From NCBI GenBank assembly GCA_002973635.1, contig CP027224.1, positions 3,544,501 to 3,608,500 of the forward strand: a stretch of 64,000 bases of DNA, in the 5' to 3' direction. The notes under the pieces are model-generated. The model made no database searches. It saw only the letters and a program-made list of their open reading frames with translations, and had not been told where the DNA came from. Shown here one piece after another: positions 28,467-37,959 of the stretch; within the stretch, counting starts at the first letter, position 1, and each line of letters starts with the position of its first letter. Made by a program: the position numbers and the translations under genes. The DNA comes from Lysinibacillus sp. B2A1. GTDB taxonomy: Bacteria; Bacillota; Bacilli; Bacillales_A; Planococcaceae.

Positions 28467-31424
28467 CTATCGTTTTTTAAAAAAAGCTTCTATATCTTCA
28501 AAGGTAAATGGTGTATCCTGTATTTTTTCATGATTATTGTGCAAGGTCGTCATACGATTTATGATAGGAGCTAATCTCCCCTCCTCTTCCTGCTTTATTT
28601 TAAACGCCACACCATAAGAGTACACTTCAAAATTTTCCTCAAGTGTCCATCGTAAAGTGCCTTTTAGCTCAAAGGATTGCTTCATTAATACAAAACTAAA
28701 TTTAAATGTCATCCTACTATTTATCGGTAATTTTAATGAAGAACGGATTTTCATGCCGCCTAAACTAATATTCTCGATTAGAATCGGTGTGTTTCCAATG
28801 TCTACCTTCTTCTGATTGATCTCGATAATTGTCATCGTTCCCATCACAAAGGCAGGAAAATTAAATCGATAATAAGCTCGTCGCTCTACAATTGGTTTCT
28901 TGTTCTCCTTTGTGATTTGAGGTGTTAAAAAACCCTTTTGAAGCATTTTCTCAAAGATAGCTGCTGAAACTGGCTTTGAAAAAATATTGCCTTGAACAAC
29001 ATCACATTCCTGCTGCTTTAAAAACAGGTATTGCTCGTAGCTGTCTACTCCTTCTGCCACTACTTTCATTTCAAGCATTTTGGCTAAATATATTGTGGAA
29101 GACACTAAACCATTATCTATTTTATGATCATGACGGATATTGCGGATAAAAGCTCGATTAATTTTGATAGATGTTGGTTTGAATGTTCTTAGTGAGTCAA
29201 GTGAGGAATAGCCAGTTCCAAAATCATCTATAGCAATTTTCACACCAAGCTTTTGTAATTCTAATAGCGTGGTCAGGACACTCGTGCTATTTTTTAATAA
29301 GGTGCCCTCAGTTATTTCTAATTCTAAATAGCCCGCTGAAATATCATTCAATGCTAATTGCTCTTTTATTAGCTCAACAAACCCTTTTTTCATGAAGCGG
29401 ACTGGTGAAATATTAATAACAATTGTACGTAATACATGACCGCGTTCACGCCATTCTTTCAAAGACGCACAAGCCTTTCGAATCACCCAATCTGCTATTG
29501 TATGAATCATATGATTTTCTTCAGCCAGTGGAATAAATTCGCCTGGTGAGACAACGCCCCATTCCTTATGGTGCCAGCGAATTAAAACTTCCGCCCCATA
29601 AATATTCCCCTTCTGCGGCTCCACTAATGGTTGAAAATAAAGCTCAAATTCCTCGTTTAGAAGGGCATGATGCATATCACGATCAAGTACAAATTGTTTA
29701 TAGGAGCTAATATCATCAGAGATGGAATAGACGTAATAATTATTTCGTCCTCTCTGTTTCGCATAGCATAGTGCAGAATAGGCGTTTTCTAATAGGGTAA
29801 CTCTATTCAAACCTTCCTCTGGATAGAAGGCGATGCCAATACTTGCTGAAATATGGAGCTCATAATCTCTGACAATGGTCATAGCTTCAAAGGATTTTAA
29901 AATACGATTTGCTAGGGCGTAAATATTATTTTTACTACTATATTTTTTAATAAGGATAATAAAATAATTGCTATTTAATCTTGCGATAAAGCCATTCTCA
30001 GGGATAAGAGAACTCAACCGCTTGGCAATGAATTGTAACACTTCATCCCCAATTTGAAAGCCCAGAGCCTGATTAATAACATGAAAGCGATTGATATCAA
30101 TATAAAGCACTGCAAAAGGATCCATACTCTGACAAAAGCTATCCATTTTTTCATATAAGCTTAAATGATTAGGTAAACCCGTCAATTCATCATAATGAAC
30201 TAAAAAATTCAATTTTTCTTCACGTTCAATTTCTGCTGTTATATCTGTGACTAAGCCAAAAATATGATTAACCTCTCCATCCTCGTTAAGTCGCGGTACA
30301 ATTTGCTCTAACAGCCACTTTGTAGAACCGTCTCTATAAAATAAACGATAGATTACCTGATAACTTTTCCCTAAAGCTAAATACTCTGTATATTCTAATA
30401 CCTCCTGTAGATGTGCAGGGTGTATTCGTTTAATCCATGCTTCTGAGTCTTCGTATAATGTTTTTAACGGTATGCCTAATATATTTTCTAATCCTTGTGA
30501 CGCATATAGTATCTTACCTCTTATCGAATCTCTCATCCAAATACCTGCATCTAAATTGTCAAAAATATAACGATAGCTTTCAATATTATCCTTTAATGCT
30601 TGTTCGAGTTCTTTAAAGGCTGTATTGTCCTTAACAACACCAACCATTTTAAAAGGCTCATTATTTTTCCAAATAACCTCTGCAACAGCTTTTAAATAGC
30701 GTAATTCATTTGTTTTGCCATGATAAATCCGAAACTCACTGTCAAATTTCTCTTGTCTTAAAGATTGCTGAAAAGTTTGATACGTACTTTCATAATCATG
30801 TGGATGTATAAATTGAAATGGCTTATCAATCCCATCTTCAGAAGATTGATCAAAACCAAAAATACGGTAAAAATTATCTGAACAATACAACTTGTCCTGT
30901 TTTATAAAATATTCCCAACTGCATGCCTCTGCTATATGCTGGGCATCATTTAAATGCTTTTCGTGTAAAAAAAGTTGATTTTTTAATTCCGTAAGTCTCG
31001 TTATATCTTCAATGATTAAATAGATACCCTCAGATCTATGATTGTGAATTTTAATCGGGATGAATGTTAAAGATAGCGTTTTATAGCCACCATCCTGCTG
31101 TAACATTTCAATTTCAAGCTTTTCACTCTTACCACGTAAAGTTTGATGGAACGCTCTCTTTAAACGTTTATAATTTTCTTCCGTGAAAATTTTTTTAAAA
31201 TCTTCAGAATGCCGAGGCCGATAATGTAAAATTTGATAGAGTTCTTCTTTATTTATATAAATAATTTCACCATCTGACGAAAAGACGATAATCATATCGG
31301 GATGATATTTTGCTAAAGACAGGGCATATTCAAATAAAATAGTATTGTGAACAGGCTCTAATGCTAGCTGATGACTATTTTCATCCTTCAAAAAGAATTG
31401 TTTTAATAAATTATTTTTCTTCAT
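28467..31424 (-). CDS. PAS-GGDEF(degenerate)-EAL-PilZ cyclic-di-GMP phosphodiesterase
   Basis: 985 aa from the ATG at 31424 (GAGGTG 7 bases upstream). About three PAS modules occupy the first 400 residues. The GGDEF domain has NSNYF in place of GGDEF, so it is probably a non-catalytic regulatory module. The EAL domain keeps the key residues: EVLIRW, NISPVRF, EITEG, IDDFGTGYSSL, KINRAF, VVAEGV and the Gln of QGNIFSKP, so hydrolysis of cyclic di-GMP is expected. A C-terminal PilZ domain (RRAYYR, then ENISLGGM) should bind cyclic di-GMP. The protein would thus degrade and sense the same messenger. Monocistronic, soluble. Confidence 0.93.
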   Translation of the reverse strand: MKKNNLLKQFFLKDENSHQLALEPVHNTILFEYALSLAKYHPDMIIVFSSDGEIIYINKEELYQILHYRPRHSEDFKKIFTEENYKRLKRAFHQTLRGKSEKLEIEMLQQDGGYKTLSLTFIPIKIHNHRSEGIYLIIEDITRLTELKNQLFLHEKHLNDAQHIAEACSWEYFIKQDKLYCSDNFYRIFGFDQSSEDGIDKPFQFIHPHDYESTYQTFQQSLRQEKFDSEFRIYHGKTNELRYLKAVAEVIWKNNEPFKMVGVVKDNTAFKELEQALKDNIESYRYIFDNLDAGIWMRDSIRGKILYASQGLENILGIPLKTLYEDSEAWIKRIHPAHLQEVLEYTEYLALGKSYQVIYRLFYRDGSTKWLLEQIVPRLNEDGEVNHIFGLVTDITAEIEREEKLNFLVHYDELTGLPNHLSLYEKMDSFCQSMDPFAVLYIDINRFHVINQALGFQIGDEVLQFIAKRLSSLIPENGFIARLNSNYFIILIKKYSSKNNIYALANRILKSFEAMTIVRDYELHISASIGIAFYPEEGLNRVTLLENAYSALCYAKQRGRNNYYVYSISDDISSYKQFVLDRDMHHALLNEEFELYFQPLVEPQKGNIYGAEVLIRWHHKEWGVVSPGEFIPLAEENHMIHTIADWVIRKACASLKEWRERGHVLRTIVINISPVRFMKKGFVELIKEQLALNDISAGYLELEITEGTLLKNSTSVLTTLLELQKLGVKIAIDDFGTGYSSLDSLRTFKPTSIKINRAFIRNIRHDHKIDNGLVSSTIYLAKMLEMKVVAEGVDSYEQYLFLKQQECDVVQGNIFSKPVSAAIFEKMLQKGFLTPQITKENKKPIVERRAYYRFNFPAFVMGTMTIIEINQKKVDIGNTPILIENISLGGMKIRSSLKLPINSRMTFKFSFVLMKQSFELKGTLRWTLEENFEVYSYGVAFKIKQEEEGRLAPIINRMTTLHNNHEKIQDTPFTFEDIEAFFKKR

Positions 31425-31774
31425 ACAATTCACCTCTTTCAGCTTTTTTCACCTATCATAAGAATAATTCCCTAAAAACAATTATAAAAACTAGTTAAAA
31501 CCTCTTAATTACAGATTATAGCCTCTATGAAGAAACATGAACATGATTTTCGGATAGTTAAACAAAACATACTAACATTGTAGAAGTAATAAACCACCCA
31601 AGTGTCCATCAACATTCCCCTATTCTACTAATGGACCTGTTTTTTCTCCTAACGTTATCATTCTCAGTCTCATCTGTGACGTTAATCAACTTTTACAAAT
31701 GGCAAGCATTTTAACAAATGTCATCCACAACTTTTGGTGATGAGCCAATTAAAAATAAAATTACCAAAAAATGA
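31425..31774. other. Divergent intergenic region
   Basis: About 350 bases between the phosphodiesterase gene and the promoter of the ArsR-like regulator. I see no coding frame. The promoter of the minus-strand gene must be here but is not obvious. Confidence 0.4.
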
Positions 31775-31803
31775 TTTACATATGTTTTTTTACAGTCTAT
31801 AAT
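31775..31803 (+). promoter_or_regulatory. Sigma-A promoter of the ArsR-like/MFS operon
   Basis: TTTACA (31775-31780), a 17-base spacer and a perfect TATAAT (31798-31803) precede the regulator gene by about 40 bases. Confidence 0.8.
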
Positions 31804-31817
31804 GCAGTTAACATTTA

Positions 31818-31829
31818 TTAACCGGTTAA
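31818..31829. promoter_or_regulatory. Probable operator: perfect palindrome TTAACCGGTTAA
   Basis: A 12-bp perfect palindrome lies directly after the predicted transcription start and just before the ribosome binding site of the regulator gene. Its position suits autorepression of the regulator-exporter operon. Confidence 0.55.
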
Positions 31830-31844
31830 AAAGGAGATTATCAC

Positions 31845-32435
31845 ATGAAGCAAAAGTCCATTTCAATTATTGAAACTTATGAACAATTAAAAGCTATAAG
31901 TGACCCACTTAGAACAAAGATGCTTATGTATTTGGTCGAACAGCCCTATACAGTACACATGCTAGCCAATGAACTTAACCTGTCCAGAGCCAAGATTCTC
32001 TATCATATTCGGGAACTGGATAAATATGGAATCATCAAGCTAGTAAGAACCGAAGAACGAGGAGGAAATTTATTAAAGTACTATCAAGCAATAGCAAGAG
32101 GGTTTATCCCTGCAGACCATTTGCTTAATTATGTTGAGTCTAAAGAAGCTACAAGACAATCATTTTTAGAAGTGTTAAGTCGTGCTAAAACGCGTGTGTT
32201 AACCGCACCTGATGAAACATTCAAATTACATTCTTCAAATGTTGAAGAATGGAACAATCTATCCCTCCAAAATGAATTTACAGTGAGCCAAGAAAAGTTC
32301 CTGGAATTCACCAAAAAATATAGAGCTCTTCTAGAAGATTTAATTAGCGATAACACTGAAGAAGAAAAACAACATTATTATTTAATGACGACTGCGTTTC
32401 AAATTGAAGAGCCTATTTTTAAGAAAAAGAATTAA
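31845..32435 (+). CDS. ArsR-like winged-helix transcriptional regulator
   Basis: 196 aa, ATG after AAGGAGA. The N-terminal 85 residues form a winged helix typical of the ArsR group (DPLRTKMLMYLVEQPYTVHMLANELNLSRAKILYHIRELDKYGIIKLV). The longer C-terminal helical part (90-190) has no metal-binding cysteines, so it probably senses a small molecule or works as a dimer scaffold. With the adjacent exporter it most likely represses the operon until the exporter's substrate appears. Confidence 0.87.
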   Translation: MKQKSISIIETYEQLKAISDPLRTKMLMYLVEQPYTVHMLANELNLSRAKILYHIRELDKYGIIKLVRTEERGGNLLKYYQAIARGFIPADHLLNYVESKEATRQSFLEVLSRAKTRVLTAPDETFKLHSSNVEEWNNLSLQNEFTVSQEKFLEFTKKYRALLEDLISDNTEEEKQHYYLMTTAFQIEEPIFKKKN

Positions 32436-32467
32436 GGTAATATTATTTTTGTAATGGAGGGATTGGA

Positions 32468-33718
32468 TTGAGTAATCAGGAAGTACTTTGGTCACCCCCG
32501 GGGGAAGAAAAATCTTCATCTCTATTGAAAAATCGCTCTTTTATATTTCTATGGCTATCAAGTACAACCTCTTTTGTGGCTTTATCTAGCTATTTATTTG
32601 CTGAACAATGGTATATTATCACTGTCTTGAAAATGGAATCGGCACTTGGAATAGTTTTGATGATAACGATGATTTTTCGCGTTCTCTTTATGACTGTTGG
32701 AGGGGTTTGGGCAGACCGGTATAGAAGGTCACGTATTATGCTTGTTTCAAGCCTTATCCGATGCGTCATAGTTATTGTTATGATTTTCTTCCTTCAAATG
32801 AGCATCCTTGAAATTTGGTCGCTTATTGGTTTTGCCATATTATTTGGAATTGTAGATGCCTTCTTTTCCCCAGCCAATACGTCACTGCTGCCTTTGTTAG
32901 TGCCGAACAGTTTAATAACAAAAGCTAATTCATTTATACAAAGCTCAAATCAGATTGCCATGTTTTCTGGACCTATGATAGGCGGATTGATTTTATCTAA
33001 AGGATCGTTTAGTCTTTTATTTTCAATTATTGCAGCATTTTTGTTCATGACCTTCCTATTTTCATATTGTATTGGTGAGCAAAAAAAGCAGGCTCCCTCA
33101 AATAATAGTTCTACTAAAGGCGAACTATTAGATGGGCTAAAGTATGTTTGGAATATGTCATTTCTGAAAAACATGCTCATAATTCTTATAATCGTTAATT
33201 TCTTCTTCTTTGGTCCTCTTCAAATGGGGATTCCTCTTATAATTAATAATGTACTTCATGGAGAAGCATTGCATTTAAGCTTTTTACAGAGTTCGTATCA
33301 GGGAGGAATGCTGGCAGGGGCGGTAACAGTAGGAATAGTTAATTTCAGAAAAAAAAGAGGTTTATCGATCTTAATAATTATCAACGTCCTTGGAATTTGT
33401 TTATCCTTACTTGGATACATTCATTTTCTTTGGCAAGGTATTTTTTTATTATCAATCATGGGGATACTTTCTTCTATCATCAATGTATCACTAATTTCAA
33501 TCATTCAAGAAAAGAGCCAAGAAGATAAAATTGGCAGAGTGATGAGCCTCGTTAACGCATTTTCGAATGGACTTGTCCCACTCTCCTATGCTTTTGTTTC
33601 TATTGCCCTTGTTATGGAATTGACTATCTCCAGTATAATGTTGTATTGCGGATGTCTAATTATATGTATATCTTTGTTGTATATATTTAAGCCAAACGTT
33701 ATTAAAAGTGTTGATTAA
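32468..33718 (+). CDS. MFS efflux transporter
   Basis: 416 aa with about twelve membrane helices. The start is TTG after GGAGG. Loop 2-3 carries the MFS signature GGVWADRYRRSRIM. The overall pattern (PANTSLLPLLVPNSLITKAN, then ISIIQEKSQEDKIGRVMSLVN) is like macrolide/drug exporters of the MefA/MdtH-type branch. It lies 32 bases downstream of the ArsR-like regulator and would be induced with it. Substrate unknown. Confidence 0.9.
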   Translation: MSNQEVLWSPPGEEKSSSLLKNRSFIFLWLSSTTSFVALSSYLFAEQWYIITVLKMESALGIVLMITMIFRVLFMTVGGVWADRYRRSRIMLVSSLIRCVIVIVMIFFLQMSILEIWSLIGFAILFGIVDAFFSPANTSLLPLLVPNSLITKANSFIQSSNQIAMFSGPMIGGLILSKGSFSLLFSIIAAFLFMTFLFSYCIGEQKKQAPSNNSSTKGELLDGLKYVWNMSFLKNMLIILIIVNFFFFGPLQMGIPLIINNVLHGEALHLSFLQSSYQGGMLAGAVTVGIVNFRKKRGLSILIIINVLGICLSLLGYIHFLWQGIFLLSIMGILSSIINVSLISIIQEKSQEDKIGRVMSLVNAFSNGLVPLSYAFVSIALVMELTISSIMLYCGCLIICISLLYIFKPNVIKSVD

Positions 33719-33779
33719 AAGTGGTCAAATGTAGTGGAATTTCAATTTCCGCTCCAGATTAGCGTTGAGCTAATTCCTA

Positions 33780-33900
33780 GCCTTGCTTTAATTACTGTAA
33801 ATAAGAGTGATATGCCAGTAGGCTCATGCTTTATGAAATGGTTGATTGGAGTGGAGACTGGGCGACTCTTTGGGATTTGTGTCGAGGGCACTGAAATAGT
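33780..33900. repeat. Possible degenerate Bacillaceae dispersed repeat
   Basis: The stretch around 33840-33900 (TTGATTGGAGTGGAGACTGG, then GGCGACTC) resembles worn copies of a dispersed GC-rich intergenic repeat I recall from Bacillaceae genomes. The rest of the 33.72-33.92 kb spacer shows no gene. Tentative. Confidence 0.25.
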
Positions 33901-33922
33901 TACGCGCTTCTAATATGAATAT

Positions 33923-33970
33923 AAAAAAGATGTCCACTAAGCCTTTAATGACTCAGTGGACATCCTTTTA
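33923..33970. terminator. Bidirectional terminator
   Basis: GATGTCCACT (33929-33938) pairs with AGTGGACATC (33955-33964), flanked by AAAAAA and CTTTTA. It separates the convergent MFS and CAP-domain genes. Confidence 0.85.
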
Positions 33971-33997
33971 TACTATGAAGCTATTCAATTTATACGA

Positions 33998-34687
33998 TTA
34001 TTTTTGAATAAACTGTTGAGTCCAGTAGTTACCTGTTTTCACATAACCAACACCAATATGCGTAAATTTCGCATTTAAAATATTCGCACGGTGACCTGGT
34101 GAATCCATCCAAGCTTGTACGACTTCTTGAGGTGTACGTTGACCTTGTGCAATATTTTCACCTGCACTCTTATACGTAATACCTAAAGCTTTCATACGAT
34201 CAAATGGTGAACCAAAAGTTGGGCTTGTATGTGAAAAATATTTTTTAGATTGCATATCTTGTGATTTTTCACGAGCAGCTGCCATCAATTTATCATCTGT
34301 TTTAAATGGTGCTAGACCGGCTTTTGTACGTTCAGCATTCGTTAATTTTACAACTTCTTGTTCAAAAGCATTCACATCTGAAGTAGTTGTTGATGGTGTA
34401 GTTTGAGCTGGTTTAGTAGTTGTATTATCTTTTTGAGTCGTTTGTGTATTGTTATTTGTTGTTTGATTATTTTCTGGTACTTGTACTTCTTTTGATGGTG
34501 CTTGTGTTTGTGGTTGTTTAACTACCCACTTATGATTTGACCACTGATTTGACCATTTATAAGAATATACAACTTTATTACAGTCTGTAGTTGTGTTCCC
34601 CTCTGTAGTATTTTCTGCAGCGGAAGCCATTTGAATTGGAGCTGCTAATAAAAATGTTGCACAAATTGCAGTTAGTGTTTTTTTCAT
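33998..34687 (-). CDS. Secreted CAP-domain protein (YkwD-like)
   Basis: 229 aa. A signal peptide (MKKTLTAICATFLLAAPIQMASA) is followed by a low-complexity Thr/Asn/Gln linker (about 50-105) and a CAP/SCP domain (about 108-229). Typical CAP residues are visible: VKLTNAERTKAGL, HTSPTFGSPFDRM, SAGENIAQG, SPGHRANIL and GVGYVKTGNYWTQQF. Bacterial CAP proteins of this type are exported, some to the spore coat or wall; their chemistry is unclear. ATG follows AAGGAGG. Confidence 0.92.
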   Translation of the reverse strand: MKKTLTAICATFLLAAPIQMASAAENTTEGNTTTDCNKVVYSYKWSNQWSNHKWVVKQPQTQAPSKEVQVPENNQTTNNNTQTTQKDNTTTKPAQTTPSTTTSDVNAFEQEVVKLTNAERTKAGLAPFKTDDKLMAAAREKSQDMQSKKYFSHTSPTFGSPFDRMKALGITYKSAGENIAQGQRTPQEVVQAWMDSPGHRANILNAKFTHIGVGYVKTGNYWTQQFIQK

Positions 34688-35304
34688 TTTTGCAATTCCT
34701 CCTTCTCTGCCACTTATCGTAAATGATGATTTTATTTAATTTCTTACCAACATCTGCTAAGGTCACCATCGAAGCAAAGAATTCGCGTAAAACAGGGGTT
34801 TTTTTGTCATAATTTTTAGCAGGTTTCACCAATCTATGAAATACTTACGTTTTAAATTGGGTTGACACCTCTCAAAAGCTAGCGAATATTTTCAATATTT
34901 TAATAATGGATTGCTATTCAAAATCCTACAAATTTTATCGAAAATATTCTCTTTGATTAATAGAAAATGGATGAAGATAGTAGGATCTATCGTTATCTGA
35001 CGCAAAAAAAACTGCCATTCTTGCTAAAAGATAGACAATTACAACATGTCTATTTTAACAGGAAGCGGCAGATATGATTTTTTATCTTGATTTAGCAAAT
35101 CTTTACTGTGTGAAAGCGCTGAGACAGCAACATACACTGAGTGACCAACATCACATTAGCTCAAAGTCCATGACGGAAGTCACGGATTTTGAAATATCCG
35201 GACGAATTGTTTACCTGTGCAAAAGCGAAGCGACAGCAACAAATGTTTTCAGTAGCGAAAGCATAGCGGCAGCTACAATTACGCTGGGACGTCATTGATA
35301 CTTG
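34688..35304. other. Intergenic region holding copy 1 of a dispersed repeat
   Basis: The left part (34688-34990) is AT-rich without a gene. From about 35000 to 35300 it holds copy 1 of the dispersed repeat described separately. A frame of 74 codons at 35074-35298 lies wholly within the repeat and has no ribosome site, so I do not call it a gene. Confidence 0.5.
35000..35300 (-). repeat. Dispersed structured repeat, copy 1
   Basis: Read on the minus strand it shares with the 37.97 kb copy a series of blocks: CAGCGTAATTGTAGCTGCCG, then GAAAACATTTGTTGCTGTCG, then GTCCGGA, AAAATCCGTGAC, and TGATGTTGGTCACTCAG. Copies 1 and 2 are in opposite orientation and flank the CobW-like and S41 protease genes. 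Confidence 0.75.
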
Positions 35305-35305
35305 T

Positions 35306-36208
35306 TTAATGAATACCAATGACGTTTACATCCCCTACATTTTCTCCAATGATAACTAATTTTGCTGGCATTTTTACGTATTCAGGCAGCCATTGGACCA
35401 TTCCATATGCATATTGAAATAACATGGGGTTTCTTATACCTTCAATTGGTACGTACCCTTTCATACGATAGACCGTATCAGGTAATGAACGTACCCAATT
35501 CTCAAAATGTTCTTGCGTAAAATCTATATCCTTAAATTCAACTAATCTTGACCCCAGATGCATGGATGCAATTGGTGATTTCACGATATCACTTTTGTCC
35601 ACTTGTGCAGTTGTCTTTAAATCTTCTAAAAGTCGTAACGGTACTCGGCCATTTGTTGTTTGTAAAATAAAAGCATGTGGATTATAGCCCTGTAACTCAT
35701 AAATTACACGAGCCTGCTCCGCCTCTGTTAATAAATCCATTTTATTGGCCAATAATAGATGAGCATGACGGATTTGCTCCATAAATAAAGAGCGCACTTG
35801 TGGTGTTAACGTCTCACGATTCAACCAAAGCTTTGAATCTGCCACAGTGACAATTCCCTTCACATTCAATTTTTCTGCAAATAACGGCGAATAGACGGCA
35901 TCTAATGCTTCTACAGGATGTGCAGCACCTGTTGTTTCAATAATCAGTACATCAAACTCGCTATCCATTAATAGTGATTGAATTTGTGCCTCTGTTTTTT
36001 CCGCACCAGAACAGCAGATACAGCCCTCTAGCATTTCTTTCAACGGAATATCCTTCTCAACAGCCTGTGAATCAAATGGCAGCTTCCCAAGCTCATTCAT
36101 TATAACTGCTGGCTTTAAGTTTTTTTCCTTCAATTGTCGTATTACATCAGTGAGCATGGAGGTTTTTCCACTACCTAAAAAACCACTAAATAAATAAACA
36201 TCCTTCAC
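35306..36208 (-). CDS. CobW/COG0523-family GTPase (metal chaperone-like)
   Basis: 300 aa, GTG start after AGGAGGT. Walker A is GFLGSGKTS (about 9-17), Walker B region is VLIIETTG, the base-recognition motif is NKMD (about 157), and the family's metal-binding GCICC lies at about 63-67. Members use GTP hydrolysis to deliver zinc or cobalt to client proteins. The C-terminal domain (about 215-300) is shorter than in classic YciC. It follows the S41 protease but is separated from it by a terminator, so it probably has its own promoter. Metal and client cannot be read from the sequence. Confidence 0.88.
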   Translation of the reverse strand: MKDVYLFSGFLGSGKTSMLTDVIRQLKEKNLKPAVIMNELGKLPFDSQAVEKDIPLKEMLEGCICCSGAEKTEAQIQSLLMDSEFDVLIIETTGAAHPVEALDAVYSPLFAEKLNVKGIVTVADSKLWLNRETLTPQVRSLFMEQIRHAHLLLANKMDLLTEAEQARVIYELQGYNPHAFILQTTNGRVPLRLLEDLKTTAQVDKSDIVKSPIASMHLGSRLVEFKDIDFTQEHFENWVRSLPDTVYRMKGYVPIEGIRNPMLFQYAYGMVQWLPEYVKMPAKLVIIGENVGDVNVIGIH

Positions 36209-36223
36209 AATCTTTACCTCCTA

Positions 36224-36271
36224 TAAAAAAAGCTGTCGCACAGATCGTTTATAACGAATGCTGCGACAGCT
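36224..36271 (-). terminator. Terminator of the S41 protease gene
   Basis: AGCTGTCGCA (36231-36240) pairs with TGCGACAGCT (36262-36271); on the minus strand a run of seven T follows. Confidence 0.88.
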
Positions 36272-36277
36272 ACTTCT

Positions 36278-37792
36278 TTAGTTTGTAGTTTCCTCAGTTT
36301 TTGCTGGTGATCCAGTAAGCAGTTCTCTTGCTTTTAACAATTGAGGATCATCTGCTTTTATTTTTGCACGTAATGCATCCATTAAAGCATACGTCGTATC
36401 TCCAGTTAAAATGCCCGTTTCATCCAGTCCATTTTTGTCTTGCAGTCTTTTCACTGCTCGTTCTGTATATTGATCGAAACTACCATCTACTTTACCAGGC
36501 TCGTATCCAAGAACCTCTAACATCTCTTCTGCCGCTTTTACAGAGTCAGACTGTAAGCCCTCTTTCATTTCAAGAGCTGGATCGAGATATGGTAATGATG
36601 CATAGGACGGATATGGTACTTTTACATCTGGCGTAATACCTTTTTCGTTAATCCAGTTACCGTTTGGTGTTAGCCATTTGCCTGTTGTAAATTTAAGATT
36701 TGAACCATCTTTTAGTGGTGTAATATTTTGCACAGTTCCTTTACCAAACGATGTCTCACCAACAACTTTAGCACCAACAGATTCCTTTAAAGCACCTGCT
36801 AAAATTTCAGATGCTGATGCACTACCATTATCGACAAGTACGGTTACAGGTAGATTGTATTTCTCCCCTGCAATAGCATTTGTGATTTTTGGCTCCTCGT
36901 CTTTTTGTTGTACTTGAACAATTGGTTTACCCTCTGGGACAAATAAATTAGAAATTTCTATTGCGGCCTCTAGGTAACCGCCAGGGTTTTGACGTAAATC
37001 TAAGACAATTCCCTTCATATCTTTCCCTTTATACTCAGCAAGTATTTTTTCAAGCTCTTTAGCTGTGTTTTGACTAAATGAAGTTATTTGGATATGTGCA
37101 ATATTACCATCAAGCATCTCACCGTATACGGTTTCAACTGGAATATCATCACGAATAATTGTCATTGTTATAGGCTCCGTATTGTTGCCACGTTTTACAG
37201 TTAATTTCACAGGTGTCCCTTTTTCACCACGAATAAGGGCAACAGCCTCAGAAGCACTAAATCCTTGAATGCTTTTCCCATCTACCGTTAGAATTATATC
37301 TTTTGGTAATAGTCCTGCCTTTTCAGCTGGAGAATTTTTGATAGGCGACACAACTGTAATAAAGCCGTTACGTTCTTGAATTTCCGCACCAATTCCTTGG
37401 AAGCTAGAAGATAAGCCAGAATTAAATTGGTCTGCTTCTTCTTTCACCATAAAATCAGAATATGGATCATCTAACGCATCAAACATGCCATTAATAGCAC
37501 CATTAACTACTTTTTCATCATCAATATCTTTATAATAATTTTTCTTAAGTAAATCAAAGGCCTCATATAGCTTTGTAAATTCCGCACGTTCAATCGGTAC
37601 TTTTACTTCCACTACTTTCTTCTCGCCGAACGTTAATGCGAAAATCGTTAAGCCTGCAGTAATAAGGATTGTAAAGAACATCAGCATGATAAATTTAAAC
37701 GGATTTAATTGTATAAATCGTCCTGCTGGTTTTACTTCGTTCTGGGTTTGTTCTTCCTGCTGTTCTATACTATCTTTTTTCTGTTCATCCAT
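36278..37792 (-). CDS. C-terminal processing peptidase (S41 family, CtpA/CtpB-like)
   Basis: 504 aa from the ATG at 37792; a longer frame starts 54 bases earlier, and a weak GGTG site precedes the chosen start. One membrane anchor (about 30-52) is followed by a PDZ domain (VVSPIKNSPAEKAGLLPKDI), the S41 protease core with catalytic Ser in DNGSASASE and Lys in GKGTVQ, and a C-terminal peptidoglycan-binding module. It would cut exported proteins at their C-termini at the membrane-wall interface. In Bacillus, CtpB processes SpoIVFA during sporulation (established); whether this copy does so is unknown. Confidence 0.92.
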   Translation of the reverse strand: MDEQKKDSIEQQEEQTQNEVKPAGRFIQLNPFKFIMLMFFTILITAGLTIFALTFGEKKVVEVKVPIERAEFTKLYEAFDLLKKNYYKDIDDEKVVNGAINGMFDALDDPYSDFMVKEEADQFNSGLSSSFQGIGAEIQERNGFITVVSPIKNSPAEKAGLLPKDIILTVDGKSIQGFSASEAVALIRGEKGTPVKLTVKRGNNTEPITMTIIRDDIPVETVYGEMLDGNIAHIQITSFSQNTAKELEKILAEYKGKDMKGIVLDLRQNPGGYLEAAIEISNLFVPEGKPIVQVQQKDEEPKITNAIAGEKYNLPVTVLVDNGSASASEILAGALKESVGAKVVGETSFGKGTVQNITPLKDGSNLKFTTGKWLTPNGNWINEKGITPDVKVPYPSYASLPYLDPALEMKEGLQSDSVKAAEEMLEVLGYEPGKVDGSFDQYTERAVKRLQDKNGLDETGILTGDTTYALMDALRAKIKADDPQLLKARELLTGSPAKTEETTN

Positions 37793-37959
37793 CTTGATTG
37801 TCACCACTCTCATATACACTAACTTGTTGTCACACACTATTACCATCTTAACAGGTTATAGAGAAGACGAAAAGAAAAAGACAGTCCAAATTCACGACAG
37901 TTCTTGTCCGTCAACTATTCCTCAATAGCTTCAGCTGCTTACAATTATGTATCAATTGT

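Noticed and set aside
34578..34832. 84-codon frame overlapping the start of the CAP-domain gene
   Set aside because: It overlaps the signal peptide in another frame and crosses that gene's ribosome site.
35074..35298. 74-codon plus-strand frame starting MIFYLDLANLYCVKAL
   Set aside because: It lies entirely inside the dispersed repeat, has no ribosome site, and the other copies of the repeat do not keep the frame.
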